From NCBI GenBank assembly GCA_019117325.1, contig DWZY01000286.1, positions 1 through 43,589 on the forward strand: a stretch of 43,589 bases of DNA. The letters run 5' to 3'. The notes beneath the pieces were generated by a model. The model was not told the DNA's origin. It saw nothing but the letters and a program-made list of their open reading frames with translations, and did no database searches. The translations under genes were made by a program, and so were the position numbers. Shown in pieces: positions 1-6,477 of this stretch (within the stretch, counting starts at the first letter, position 1; every line of letters begins with the position of its first letter). Source of the stretch: Candidatus Brevibacterium intestinigallinarum. GTDB taxonomy: Bacteria > Actinomycetota > Actinomycetes > Actinomycetales > Brevibacteriaceae.

Positions 1-4
1 CTCG

Positions 5-919
5 ATGAACACTCCCCGGAGGCCCGAGCCCACCATCGAACAGCTGCTCGCTGCGGCGGCCGAGCACGGCATCGATCTCGCGCGATTGCTGCATCTCGAT
101 GAGGCGGACGGTGCTGCGGGCGCGGATGGTGCTGCGGGTGACCTGCTGGTCGACTACCGCGACCTCACCGATGTGCGGCTGCGCACGTCGCTCGAGGCCG
201 AGCACGGCCTCTACATCGCGGAGTCGACGAAGATCATCGACCGCGCGCTGCGGGCCGGTCACGTCCCGCGGTCGTTCCTCATGTCGCGGGACTGGTTCGT
301 GCGCCTGGCCGATCGCCTGGGCGGGGACCTCGCGTCCGAGGCCCCGATCCTGCTGGGCAGCCAGGAGCGGGTCGATGCACTCGCCGGGTTCCACGTCCAT
401 CGGGGCGCACTCGCCTCGATGCGCAGGCCCCAACCGCAGGACGTCGCGGACGCGGTCGCGGGCGCCGGCCGGGTCGTCGTGGTCGAGGACGTCGTCGACC
501 ACACGAATCTGGGGGCCATCTTCCGCTCCGCCGCCGGTCTGGGCGTCGACGCGGTGCTGCTGTCGCCGTCCTGCGCAGATCCGCTGTATCGGCGCTCGAT
601 CCGGGTGTCGATGGGCACCGTCTTCCAGGTGCCGTGGGCGCGCTTCACGCAGTGGCCGGACGGACTGCGGACGCTGCGGGCCCAGGGCTTCACCGTCGCC
701 GCCCTGGCGCTCGAGGACGACAGCGTCACCCTGCGCGACTTCGCGGCTTCCGCTCCCGAGCGGGTCGCGCTCGTCATGGGCACTGAAGGCGACGGACTGC
801 GGCAGTCGACGATCGCGGAGGCGGACGCGACCGTCCTCATCCCCATGTCGCACGCGGTCGACTCGCTCAACGTCGCCGCCGCGACCGCCGTCGCGTGCTA
901 CGCCCTGCAGATCGACTGA
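5..919 (+). CDS. TrmH/SpoU-family RNA 2'-O-methyltransferase
   Basis: This 304-residue protein has the layout of SpoU-class (SPOUT) rRNA/tRNA ribose methyltransferases, which use S-adenosylmethionine. An N-terminal substrate-binding region (about residues 45-140) contains LYIAESTKII. The knotted catalytic domain follows, with the three SpoU motifs: VVVEDVVDHTNLGAIFRSAA around residue 160, MGTEGDGL around residue 258, and VDSLNVAAATAVACY near the C-terminus. The Asn of DHTNLGAIFR and the final SLNVA motif are the usual catalytic and cofactor-knot elements. Residues 36-45 carry a small duplicated DGAAGADGAAG insert from a repeated GGTGCTGCGGG stretch. The start lies four bases from the window edge, so an upstream start cannot be excluded. 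The exact RNA target is unknown. Family is secure, substrate is not. Confidence 0.88.
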   Translation: MNTPRRPEPTIEQLLAAAAEHGIDLARLLHLDEADGAAGADGAAGDLLVDYRDLTDVRLRTSLEAEHGLYIAESTKIIDRALRAGHVPRSFLMSRDWFVRLADRLGGDLASEAPILLGSQERVDALAGFHVHRGALASMRRPQPQDVADAVAGAGRVVVVEDVVDHTNLGAIFRSAAGLGVDAVLLSPSCADPLYRRSIRVSMGTVFQVPWARFTQWPDGLRTLRAQGFTVAALALEDDSVTLRDFAASAPERVALVMGTEGDGLRQSTIAEADATVLIPMSHAVDSLNVAAATAVACYALQID

Positions 920-961
920 TGAGCCTCGAATACTGAGTTTCGGCTGATGAGAGGAGCCACC

Positions 962-1768
962 ATGGAGACGCGCACACGGCCCTCCCGTGACCAGCTCGCC
1001 GCACACCTCGATGCGACCGGAATCACCGGCCGGGTCGCGACGCCGCGCGAGAACAACCTCGAGCACATCGGACGGTTCCTGCGCCAGGAGCGGCAGTTCG
1101 ACTTCGGGATCCCGCTCACGCGCGAATGGTCGGAGGAGTCCGTCTTCGACCTCATGGTCGAGCGCGTGGGCATCAGTGGGGATCGCTCGTTCGTCGAGGG
1201 TGTCGACACGATCTCCGCGCAGATGTGCATCGACGGGCTCGACCGGCTGCGGACGGCCCTCCATGAGGTGACCGAGGCCGCAGGCCGCATCCTCTTCGCG
1301 ACCGGGCACCCGGCGGGCCTGCTGCCCGTGCACCAGGCGATGGCCCGGTGGGCGGCGGCGAACGGGGCGGAGGTCGTGGGCGTCGACGTGACGACGAGTC
1401 CCGCGCCGGTCGCAGTGGACCTGCCGGCGGAGGCACCGCTGGGAGGCGACGTGCGACGGATGGACGGCGTCCACGTCTGGCATCAGCACGGGGGAGTGCC
1501 GCACACTCACTATGCCGAGCCCATGCAGACGCTCCTGGCACGGCTGGGTGACGACGGCCTCGGCGGTCCGGATCTGGTCGTGGCCGACCACGGCTGGGCG
1601 GGTGCGGCCGGCAGCGCGGGGCTGCGCACGGCGGGCTTCGCGGACTGCAACGACCCGGCCCTGTTCGTGGGCGAGGCGCAGGGGCAGATCGAGATCGCGA
1701 TCCCGCTGGACGACAACGTGCTGCCGCAGCACTACGAGCTGCTCCTGGACTACCTGCTGGGTGTGTAG
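962..1768 (+). CDS. Conserved actinobacterial histidine-rich protein, putative phosphatase
   Basis: A soluble 268-residue protein with no signal peptide or membrane segment. Clustered histidines suggest a metal site or hydrolase: FATGHPAGLLPVHQ in the middle, VWHQHGGVPHTHYAEPM around residue 167, and VVADHGWAGAAG around residue 205. I recall this family being labelled phosphatase in actinobacterial genomes, but I see no classical HAD, DHH or PAP signature that proves it. The ATG at 962 was chosen because GAGGAG lies just upstream (951-956); an in-frame ATG at 947 precedes that site and lacks its own. It follows the RNA methyltransferase by 42 bases on the same strand, so co-transcription is possible. 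The function is tentative. Confidence 0.65.
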   Translation: METRTRPSRDQLAAHLDATGITGRVATPRENNLEHIGRFLRQERQFDFGIPLTREWSEESVFDLMVERVGISGDRSFVEGVDTISAQMCIDGLDRLRTALHEVTEAAGRILFATGHPAGLLPVHQAMARWAAANGAEVVGVDVTTSPAPVAVDLPAEAPLGGDVRRMDGVHVWHQHGGVPHTHYAEPMQTLLARLGDDGLGGPDLVVADHGWAGAAGSAGLRTAGFADCNDPALFVGEAQGQIEIAIPLDDNVLPQHYELLLDYLLGV

Positions 1769-1906
1769 AATGGTGAGTCGGTCCGCGCGCGGCCCCACCC
1801 GGGGCCAGGCCTCCATGTCGGTCGTGGACCACGCGGAATTCGGGCACTGGCAGGCGGTTTCGGCCGCATCAGGCGCCTGATCAGAATTCACAGCAAAGGA
1901 CTCAGC
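1766..1906 (+). promoter_or_regulatory. rpmE2 upstream region: -10 box and possible L31 mRNA leader
   Basis: TAGAAT at 1766-1771 overlaps the stop codon of the previous gene and is a good -10. Transcription from it would give a 5' leader of roughly 130 bases before rpmE2, much longer than other leaders in this window. The leader holds a hairpin, GGCCCC-ACCC-GGGGCC (1791-1806), and a perfect palindrome, ATCAGGCGCCTGAT (1868-1881), ending 25 bases before the start codon and close to the ribosome site AAAGGA. Autoregulatory L31 leaders are described in Actinobacteria. Whether this is one of them is inference; the -35 is weak. Confidence 0.35.
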
Positions 1907-2164
1907 ATGAAGAAGGACATCCACCCGGAGTACCGCGAGATCGTCTTCAACGACCTCGCATCCGGCACCAAGTTCCTCACCCGGTCGACCGCCACGAGCG
2001 ACAAGACCATCGAGTGGGAGGACGGCAACACGTACCCCGTCATCGACGTCGAGATCTCGTCCGCGTCGCACCCGTTCTACACGGGCAAGCAGCGCATCCT
2101 CGACTCCGCCGGCCGCGTGGAGAAGTTCAAGGACCGCTACAAGGGCTTCGGCCGCCGCGGCTGA
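1907..2164 (+). CDS. rpmE2: 50S ribosomal protein L31 type B
   Basis: This 85-residue protein is the type B (C-minus) form of L31. It begins MKKDIHPEYREIVFND and contains the conserved SHPFYTGKQRILDSAGRVEKF block followed by a basic tail, YKGFGRRG. The CxxC zinc ligands of type A L31 are absent, so it does not need zinc. In many actinobacteria this paralogue replaces the zinc form when zinc is scarce, often under Zur control, but I find no clear Zur box here. AAAGGA lies about seven bases before the ATG. The gene stands alone, with a long leader upstream and a strong hairpin downstream, so it is probably monocistronic. Confidence 0.95.
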   Translation: MKKDIHPEYREIVFNDLASGTKFLTRSTATSDKTIEWEDGNTYPVIDVEISSASHPFYTGKQRILDSAGRVEKFKDRYKGFGRRG

Positions 2165-2181
2165 GCGAGCAGTCCTTCACG

Positions 2182-2227
2182 ACTGCGGGCCCGGATCCCT
2201 CCTCACGAGGGTGTCCGGGCCCGCAGT
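2182..2227. terminator. Strong hairpin after rpmE2
   Basis: ACTGCGGGCCCGGA (2182-2195) pairs perfectly over 14 bases with TCCGGGCCCGCAGT (2214-2227). A second nested stem, CCCTC/GAGGG (2197-2201 with 2207-2211), closes a CTCAC loop. It lies between convergent rpmE2 and the pdxK-like gene, so it can serve both strands. No U-tract follows, as is common for actinobacterial terminators. Confidence 0.7.
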
Positions 2228-2292
2228 GCATTCAGGCGACGTGCCATCTGGTTGACTCAGTCGTCTGGCTGACTCCGTCGTCCTGCGTGCGC

Positions 2293-3183
2293 TCAGCTGT
2301 CCAGCGTGCGCTCCTCGACGGTGACGGACAGGCCCTCGAGAGGCTGGACGCGAGCGGCCGGGTGGAAGAGCGAGTCGACGCCGGTCGCGTTCGGCAGGGA
2401 CGCGGCGATGCCGTGCGCCACCCGCAGCTTCGCGCCGCGGACCGCCTCGAGGACATCCGCCCCCGTGGCGAGCCCTGCCGCGATCGCCGAGGCGAACGAG
2501 CAGCCCGCGCCATTCACCATCCGGTCGTGTGCCTTGGGCGTGCTGAGGACGGTGAGCCGGTCGCCGTTCGCCGTCGACTCGATGAGGACGTCGATCGCGT
2601 CCGGACCGGCCAGACGCGCACCGCCCTTCACGACGACGTGGTCCGCGCCCATCGCGCGGATGTCGCGAGCGGCGCCGATCATGCCGTCGACCGACTGGAT
2701 CGGCTCACGGCCGGTCAGGGTCGCCGCCTCCTCGAGGTTGGGCGTGATGACGGTCGCCAGGGGCACCAGGTTCTCGACGAAGAGGTCCTTGAGGTCGACC
2801 ATCGTGCCGCTGCCCTTGCAGACCAGGACCGGGTCGAAGACGTACGGGAGGTGGTTCTCGCGCAGCGCGGCGGCGAGCGCCAGGGCGGAGTCCACGGAGC
2901 CCAGCATCCCGGACTTGAGGACGGAGAACTCGTGGACCGCGAGCGTGGACTCGAGCTGACGCGTGATGACGTCCGTGTCGATGAACGCGATGTCGTGCTG
3001 GAAGTTCGCGGCCGGGTCGAAGGTGACGATGCAGGTGACGACGGCAGTGCCGAACGCACCGTACTCGCTGAACATCTTGAGGTCGGCCTCGAGACCCGCG
3101 CCGCCGGACACGTCGGATCCCGCGATCGTGAGGACGCGGGGCACGGGGGTGCCGGTGCCGGTCGTGCCAGGGGAGTCTGTCAT
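2293..3183 (-). CDS. pdxK: Pyridoxine/pyridoxal kinase or HMP(-P) kinase (PdxK/ThiD family)
   Basis: A 296-residue ribokinase-fold kinase that phosphorylates vitamin B6 vitamers or hydroxymethylpyrimidine. The N-terminus has VLTIAGSDVSGGAGLEADLKMF, the middle has YVFDPVLVCKGSG and VITPNLEEAATLTG, and the catalytic segment is NGAGCSFASAIAAGL near residue 240, including the GAGC anion hole. Segments such as FQHDI...QLES and VLKSGMLGS resemble the Bacillus/Staphylococcus PdxK branch more than classical ThiD, so pyridoxal kinase is preferred. Substrate needs testing. I chose the ATG at 3183 over an in-frame GTG at 3198 because GTGAGGA sits nine bases upstream of the ATG. It lies 104 bases downstream of trmL on the same strand with its own likely -10. 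Confidence 0.82.
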   Translation of the reverse strand: MTDSPGTTGTGTPVPRVLTIAGSDVSGGAGLEADLKMFSEYGAFGTAVVTCIVTFDPAANFQHDIAFIDTDVITRQLESTLAVHEFSVLKSGMLGSVDSALALAAALRENHLPYVFDPVLVCKGSGTMVDLKDLFVENLVPLATVITPNLEEAATLTGREPIQSVDGMIGAARDIRAMGADHVVVKGGARLAGPDAIDVLIESTANGDRLTVLSTPKAHDRMVNGAGCSFASAIAAGLATGADVLEAVRGAKLRVAHGIAASLPNATGVDSLFHPAARVQPLEGLSVTVEERTLDS

Positions 3184-3264
3184 GCGGGGTGTCCTCACTC
3201 GTGGTGTCGGAAACGGTTGGACGCGGTCGGCAGGTGGCGATCAGCGGTCGACAGCGTGGTGCCG

Positions 3265-3291
3265 ATCATATCGCTCAGTGTCGTGAGTCAG
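3265..3291 (-). promoter_or_regulatory. Candidate promoter of the pdxK-like gene
   Basis: On the minus strand TATGAT (3265-3270) is a near-consensus -10, with a weak CTGACT (3286-3291) at 15 bases as the best -35. The predicted start gives a leader of about 75 bases. The -35 is poor, so this rests on the -10 alone. Confidence 0.4.
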
Positions 3292-3758
3292 GATCCGCCC
3301 GGATACCCGTGCTGGCGCCAGGCCTCGTACACGGCGATCGAGGCGGAGTTCGCCAGATTCAGCGAGCGGCGCGAGGGGAGCATGGGGATCCGCACGTCCA
3401 GATCGACGTGCGGGTCCGCGACCACCTCATCCGGCAGCCCCGTCGACTCCCGGCCGAACAGCAGGACGTCGCCGGATCGGTACTCGACGTCCGCGAAGCT
3501 CGTCTGCGCGTGGGTCGTGAACGCGATGACCCGCCGGTCGCCCAGCGTCTGCCAGGCGTCCTCGAGCGAGGGATGCACCGTCACATGCGCGAGATCGTGA
3601 TAGTCGAGCCCCGCACGCCGCAGCTTCGCGTCGGTCAGGTCGAACCCCAGGGGCTCGATGAGGTGCAGGTGCGCGCCGGTCACCGCCGCGAGGCGGATGG
3701 CGTTGCCGGTGTTGCCGGGGATCTCCGGCGTGTGGAAGACGATGCTCAAGTCCTTCAT
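3288..3758 (-). CDS. trmL: tRNA (cytidine/uridine-34-2'-O)-methyltransferase
   Basis: A 156-residue minimal SPOUT enzyme consisting only of the knotted domain, the usual size for TrmL/YibK, which methylates the wobble ribose of tRNA-Leu species using SAM. Characteristic motifs are present: FHTPEIPGNTGNAIRLAA at the N-terminus, LIEPLGFDL near residue 35, LLFGRESTGLPDEV near residue 100, and IPMLPSRRSLNLANSASIAVYEAWRQ at the C-terminus, where the SLNL knot binds SAM. GAGAG precedes the ATG. It is first in a minus-strand run with the pdxK-like kinase. Assignment is confident; whether it modifies C34, U34 or both cannot be read from sequence. Confidence 0.93.
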   Translation of the reverse strand: MKDLSIVFHTPEIPGNTGNAIRLAAVTGAHLHLIEPLGFDLTDAKLRRAGLDYHDLAHVTVHPSLEDAWQTLGDRRVIAFTTHAQTSFADVEYRSGDVLLFGRESTGLPDEVVADPHVDLDVRIPMLPSRRSLNLANSASIAVYEAWRQHGYPGGS

Positions 3759-3780
3759 AGGGCTCTCAGCCTACGCCGCG

Positions 3781-3800
3781 GGCGTCCCCGCGGGGACGCC
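3781..3800. repeat. Perfect palindrome, copy 1 of a dispersed 16-base repeat
   Basis: GGCGTCCCCGCGGGGACGCC is a perfect 20-base palindrome between the divergent trmL and HNH genes. Its core, CGTCCCCGCGGGGACG, recurs at 6435-6450 and 8309-8324. Here it could act as a hairpin or protein-binding site. The rest of the 240-base intergenic region holds no gene that I can support. Confidence 0.7.
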
Positions 3801-3998
3801 CGCCCGCTCGATATGTCCGCTGAGCATGCGGCATCTGTTCGATCGGAATATCAGTCTTGAGTGCTGATCACTCACGCCTGATGGATGCTGATGTGTCCTC
3901 TGTGTCCGTGCCTCGTCCTAGTGTGCCGGTACGAGGACGGGTCGACGGAGCTCCGGATCAGGAGTCGCCGCTCACCCGCGAGGATCCAGGAGGATGCC

Positions 3999-5636
3999 AT
4001 GACTCAGGACAGCACCCGCGACGGCAGTGCTCGCGATGACAGCGCTCGTGACGGCAGCGCCAGCGACGACGCTCTCGATGTGCACGAGGCGCAGGTGGTC
4101 GCGGATCGGATGCGCAGGCTCGCCGGCAGCATCGCACGACAGCAGGCGACGTTCCTGACCCTGCTGGACCGGATCGATCGGACCGAGGCCTGGGCGCACT
4201 GGATCGGCGTGCGCACCCTGGTGCAGTGGGTGGCCTTCGTCTGCGAGATGGATCCGCACACCGCCCGTGAGCACGTCCGGGTCATGCGCGGGCTGCGGGA
4301 GATGCCGCAGGTCGCGCAGCTGCTGTCCACGGGGCGGATCTCGTTCAGCAAGGCCCGTGAGATCACGCGGCTGGCCGGTCGCATCGACGATGAGGAGGCC
4401 GCAGGCATCACCCGGCGAGCGACTGCCTCGCAGATCTCGGCGATGGTCTCCGCCTACCGGCGCGTGGATCCAGCGGACACGGACGAGATGCTCGATGCCC
4501 TTGTGGGGCCGCGGCCCTCGGAGGCGAGTGGGGAGACGGCCGGGGAGGACGCAGGAGAGGAGGTCGCCGCGGTGAGCTCGGAGGATGCCGAAGCGAGCCC
4601 GGAGGAGAGCGCGCGGGCGAGCGCGATCGCCGCCGTGCAGCTTCCGGCCCGTCTGGAGCAGGACTCTCTGCACCTCTCGCAGCAGCAGTCCGGGCGCGCC
4701 CGGCTCATCCTCGATCTGCCGGAGGCCGAGGCACTCGAGCTCCTGGCCGCGCTCGATGCGCTCTGCGACGCCACCAGTTCCGATGGCGGACCCGCGAACC
4801 GGGTGGACGCACTGCTGCAGCTCGTGCGGGCACACCGGGACGGCACGGGGTCGGGCGGGTCGGTGAGCTCCGCGCGTGCCACCCTCGTGGTGCATGTCTC
4901 ACCCGAGGTGCTCGCCGCCGCCAGTGGCGCTCACGTGCACGACAGCGCTGAGGCCGGAGCGCCGCGCCCGGAGCGCTGTCACACGGCCGACAGGGGGCCG
5001 ATCACGGGGGCCACCGCCGCCCGCCTGGCCTGCGGGGGAGCGCTGATGGGAGCTCTCATCGACGACAGCGGCGACGTTCTGGCCCTGGGGCGCTCGCGCC
5101 GCCTGGCCTCGCCGCAGCAGAAGCTGGCGCTGTCCGCACGGGACCTCCACTGCCAGTTCCCCTCCTGCGCCCGCCGTGCCAACCTCGAGGCTCACCACAT
5201 CCGTATGTGGAGCGAGGGTGGCCCCACGGATCTGGACAACATGCTGCTGCTCTGCCGCTCGCATCACATCGCGGTCCATGAGAGCCGACTGCGGATCACC
5301 CGGTCGGGGGAGCGATTCGCCGGCGCACTCCGTGCGGGCACGGGCTTCGCGTTCCACACGGAGGAGGGGGTCCTCATCCGACCGGGGGATCCCGATGCAC
5401 TCGAGGCGCCCGTCGTCGGCTCCGACCCGGACGCGGACGGGGCTCTCACCCGACCGCTCGTGCTGGGACTTCCCGGTGCGCGCCTGAGCCCGCAGGAGCC
5501 CGAGATCGTGACCGAGGAAGGCGGCTGGGGTTTCACTCTGGATGCCGGGGTCACCTGGCTCTTCGACGCCGAGGCCACCCTCCGTGAGCGCCTCCGGAGG
5601 GGTGACGTCCACCCGCCCGAGGGCGACTGTGCGTGA
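3999..5636 (+). CDS. DUF222/13E12-type HNH endonuclease-like protein
   Basis: A 545-residue protein of the actinobacterial DUF222 plus HNH family (13E12 repeat family of mycobacteria). Residues 1-20 are a low-complexity tail with repeated DGSARDDSARDGSASDD. The helical DUF222 domain follows (about 25-330), with EAWAHWIGVRTLVQWVAFVCEMDPHTAREHVRVM and ISFSKAREITRLAG typical of the family. The HNH domain starts near residue 385: CQFPSC, then NLEAHHIRMWSEGGPTDLDN and LLCRSHHIAVHE, with the paired Cys and His residues for metal. A 100-residue C-terminal extension has no recognisable domain. AGGAGG precedes the ATG at 3999. The genes are usually multicopy and their biological role is unknown. It ends 20 bases before the LexA box of the mutasome operon. 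Confidence 0.85.
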   Translation: MTQDSTRDGSARDDSARDGSASDDALDVHEAQVVADRMRRLAGSIARQQATFLTLLDRIDRTEAWAHWIGVRTLVQWVAFVCEMDPHTAREHVRVMRGLREMPQVAQLLSTGRISFSKAREITRLAGRIDDEEAAGITRRATASQISAMVSAYRRVDPADTDEMLDALVGPRPSEASGETAGEDAGEEVAAVSSEDAEASPEESARASAIAAVQLPARLEQDSLHLSQQQSGRARLILDLPEAEALELLAALDALCDATSSDGGPANRVDALLQLVRAHRDGTGSGGSVSSARATLVVHVSPEVLAAASGAHVHDSAEAGAPRPERCHTADRGPITGATAARLACGGALMGALIDDSGDVLALGRSRRLASPQQKLALSARDLHCQFPSCARRANLEAHHIRMWSEGGPTDLDNMLLLCRSHHIAVHESRLRITRSGERFAGALRAGTGFAFHTEEGVLIRPGDPDALEAPVVGSDPDADGALTRPLVLGLPGARLSPQEPEIVTEEGGWGFTLDAGVTWLFDAEATLRERLRRGDVHPPEGDCA

Positions 5637-5656
5637 CACCAGCGCACTTGCCGTAT

Positions 5657-5672
5657 TCGAACGCATGTTCGA
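5657..5672 (+). promoter_or_regulatory. LexA (SOS) box of the imuA'-imuB-dnaE2 operon
   Basis: TCGAACGCATGTTCGA is a perfect inverted repeat half-site pair matching the actinobacterial LexA consensus TCGAAC-N4-GTTCGA. It ends 10 bases before the imuA' ATG at 5683. The position is right for LexA to block transcription or initiation of the whole cassette, consistent with damage-inducible error-prone repair. It is the only full match I found in the window. Confidence 0.92.
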
Positions 5673-5682
5673 TACTGGAGGC

Positions 5683-6477
5683 ATGTCCGCAGCGCCCAGT
5701 CCCGTCTCCGCCTCCGCCCAGGCGGTCGAGGACGCGCGGGCTCTCAGCCAGCGGCTGAGCCGGTCCCTGGGCATCCCGACGGCGAGCTCCCTCGTCGATC
5801 GGGTCCAGCCGCGGGCGGTATCCCCGGCGCTCTCCCGTCTCTTCGCACGCGGCGGCCTGCCGCGGGGAGAAGTGGTGCAGGTGAGCGGCAGATCCGGCCT
5901 GTCCCTGGCCCTGGCGTGCTGCGCACTGACCACGCAGGACGGCGGCTGGTGCGCGGGGATCGGGCTGGGAGAGCCTGCGGCCTCCGCGATGCGGGACCTG
6001 GGGGTGCATCTGCCGCGCTTCGTCTGCCTCGACACGCCCGCGCAGGACTGGATGCGCGTCGCCTCGATCCTCATCGAGTCGTTCAACGTCATCCTCGTCG
6101 ATCCGGGATTCGACGCTGCGGCAGGCGAGCGCGCGCGGATCGCCGCCAAGCTGCGGGACAGTCAGGCCACGCTCATCCTCCTGGGCCGGACCCGCTCGTC
6201 AGCCCCTCGCTTGTCCGCACCTCATGCGTCCGCTCCTCACACGTCCGTCCGCCGGTCGTCCGCGCCGTCGTTCCCCGGCAGCACCGAGCACCTGACAGTG
6301 CTCAGCGAGGCCTGGGAGGGCACGCACGCGGGCACGGGTCGCCTGCGCCGCCGCGTTCTGCAGGTGCACAGTGCCAGAACGGGCGAGCACACCCTGATCC
6401 TGCCCGATCCGCAGGGCTCCGTCGCGGTTCAGGACGTCCCCGCGGGGACGCTCCGGCTCGTCCGCCGCCATGAGTGA
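5683..6477 (+). CDS. imuA': ImuA'-like mutasome accessory protein (RecA-fold)
   Basis: A 264-residue protein with a degenerate RecA-like ATPase fold, as in mycobacterial ImuA'. Residues 46-75 read LFARGGLPRGEVVQVSGRSG, where the P-loop is replaced by VSGRSGLS and lacks the Walker A Lys-Thr, so ATP hydrolysis is unlikely. A Walker B-like strand, FNVILVDPG, sits near residue 130. Residues 170-200 are a Ser/Ala/Pro/His-rich low-complexity linker, followed by the C-terminal region that in mycobacteria contacts ImuB. The ATG follows CTGGAGG and the LexA box. It overlaps imuB by eight bases, so translation is coupled. The role in SOS mutagenesis is inferred from fold and operon, with low primary-sequence conservation. 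Confidence 0.82.
   Translation: MSAAPSPVSASAQAVEDARALSQRLSRSLGIPTASSLVDRVQPRAVSPALSRLFARGGLPRGEVVQVSGRSGLSLALACCALTTQDGGWCAGIGLGEPAASAMRDLGVHLPRFVCLDTPAQDWMRVASILIESFNVILVDPGFDAAAGERARIAAKLRDSQATLILLGRTRSSAPRLSAPHASAPHTSVRRSSAPSFPGSTEHLTVLSEAWEGTHAGTGRLRRRVLQVHSARTGEHTLILPDPQGSVAVQDVPAGTLRLVRRHE
6435..6450. repeat. Dispersed 16-base palindrome, copy 2
   Basis: CGTCCCCGCGGGGACG lies near the 3' end of imuA', in the frame that encodes VPAGT. It is identical to the copies at 3783-3798 and 8309-8324. Confidence 0.7.

Noticed and set aside
1770..1880. 36-codon frame between the histidine-rich protein gene and rpmE2
   Set aside because: No ribosome site and no family resemblance. The region is better read as the rpmE2 leader.
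1850..1906. Zur-type operator before rpmE2
   Set aside because: No AT-rich TGAAAATCATTTTCA-like sequence. The palindrome present is GC-rich and unrelated to the known Zur motif.
2014..3600. 528-codon open frame on the plus strand over rpmE2, pdxK-like and trmL
   Set aside because: It is a shadow of three conserved genes and has no ribosome site or family motif.
3837..3842. GTTCGA as a possible second LexA half-site before the HNH gene
   Set aside because: The partner TCGAAC is missing at the proper distance, so it is only a six-base chance match.
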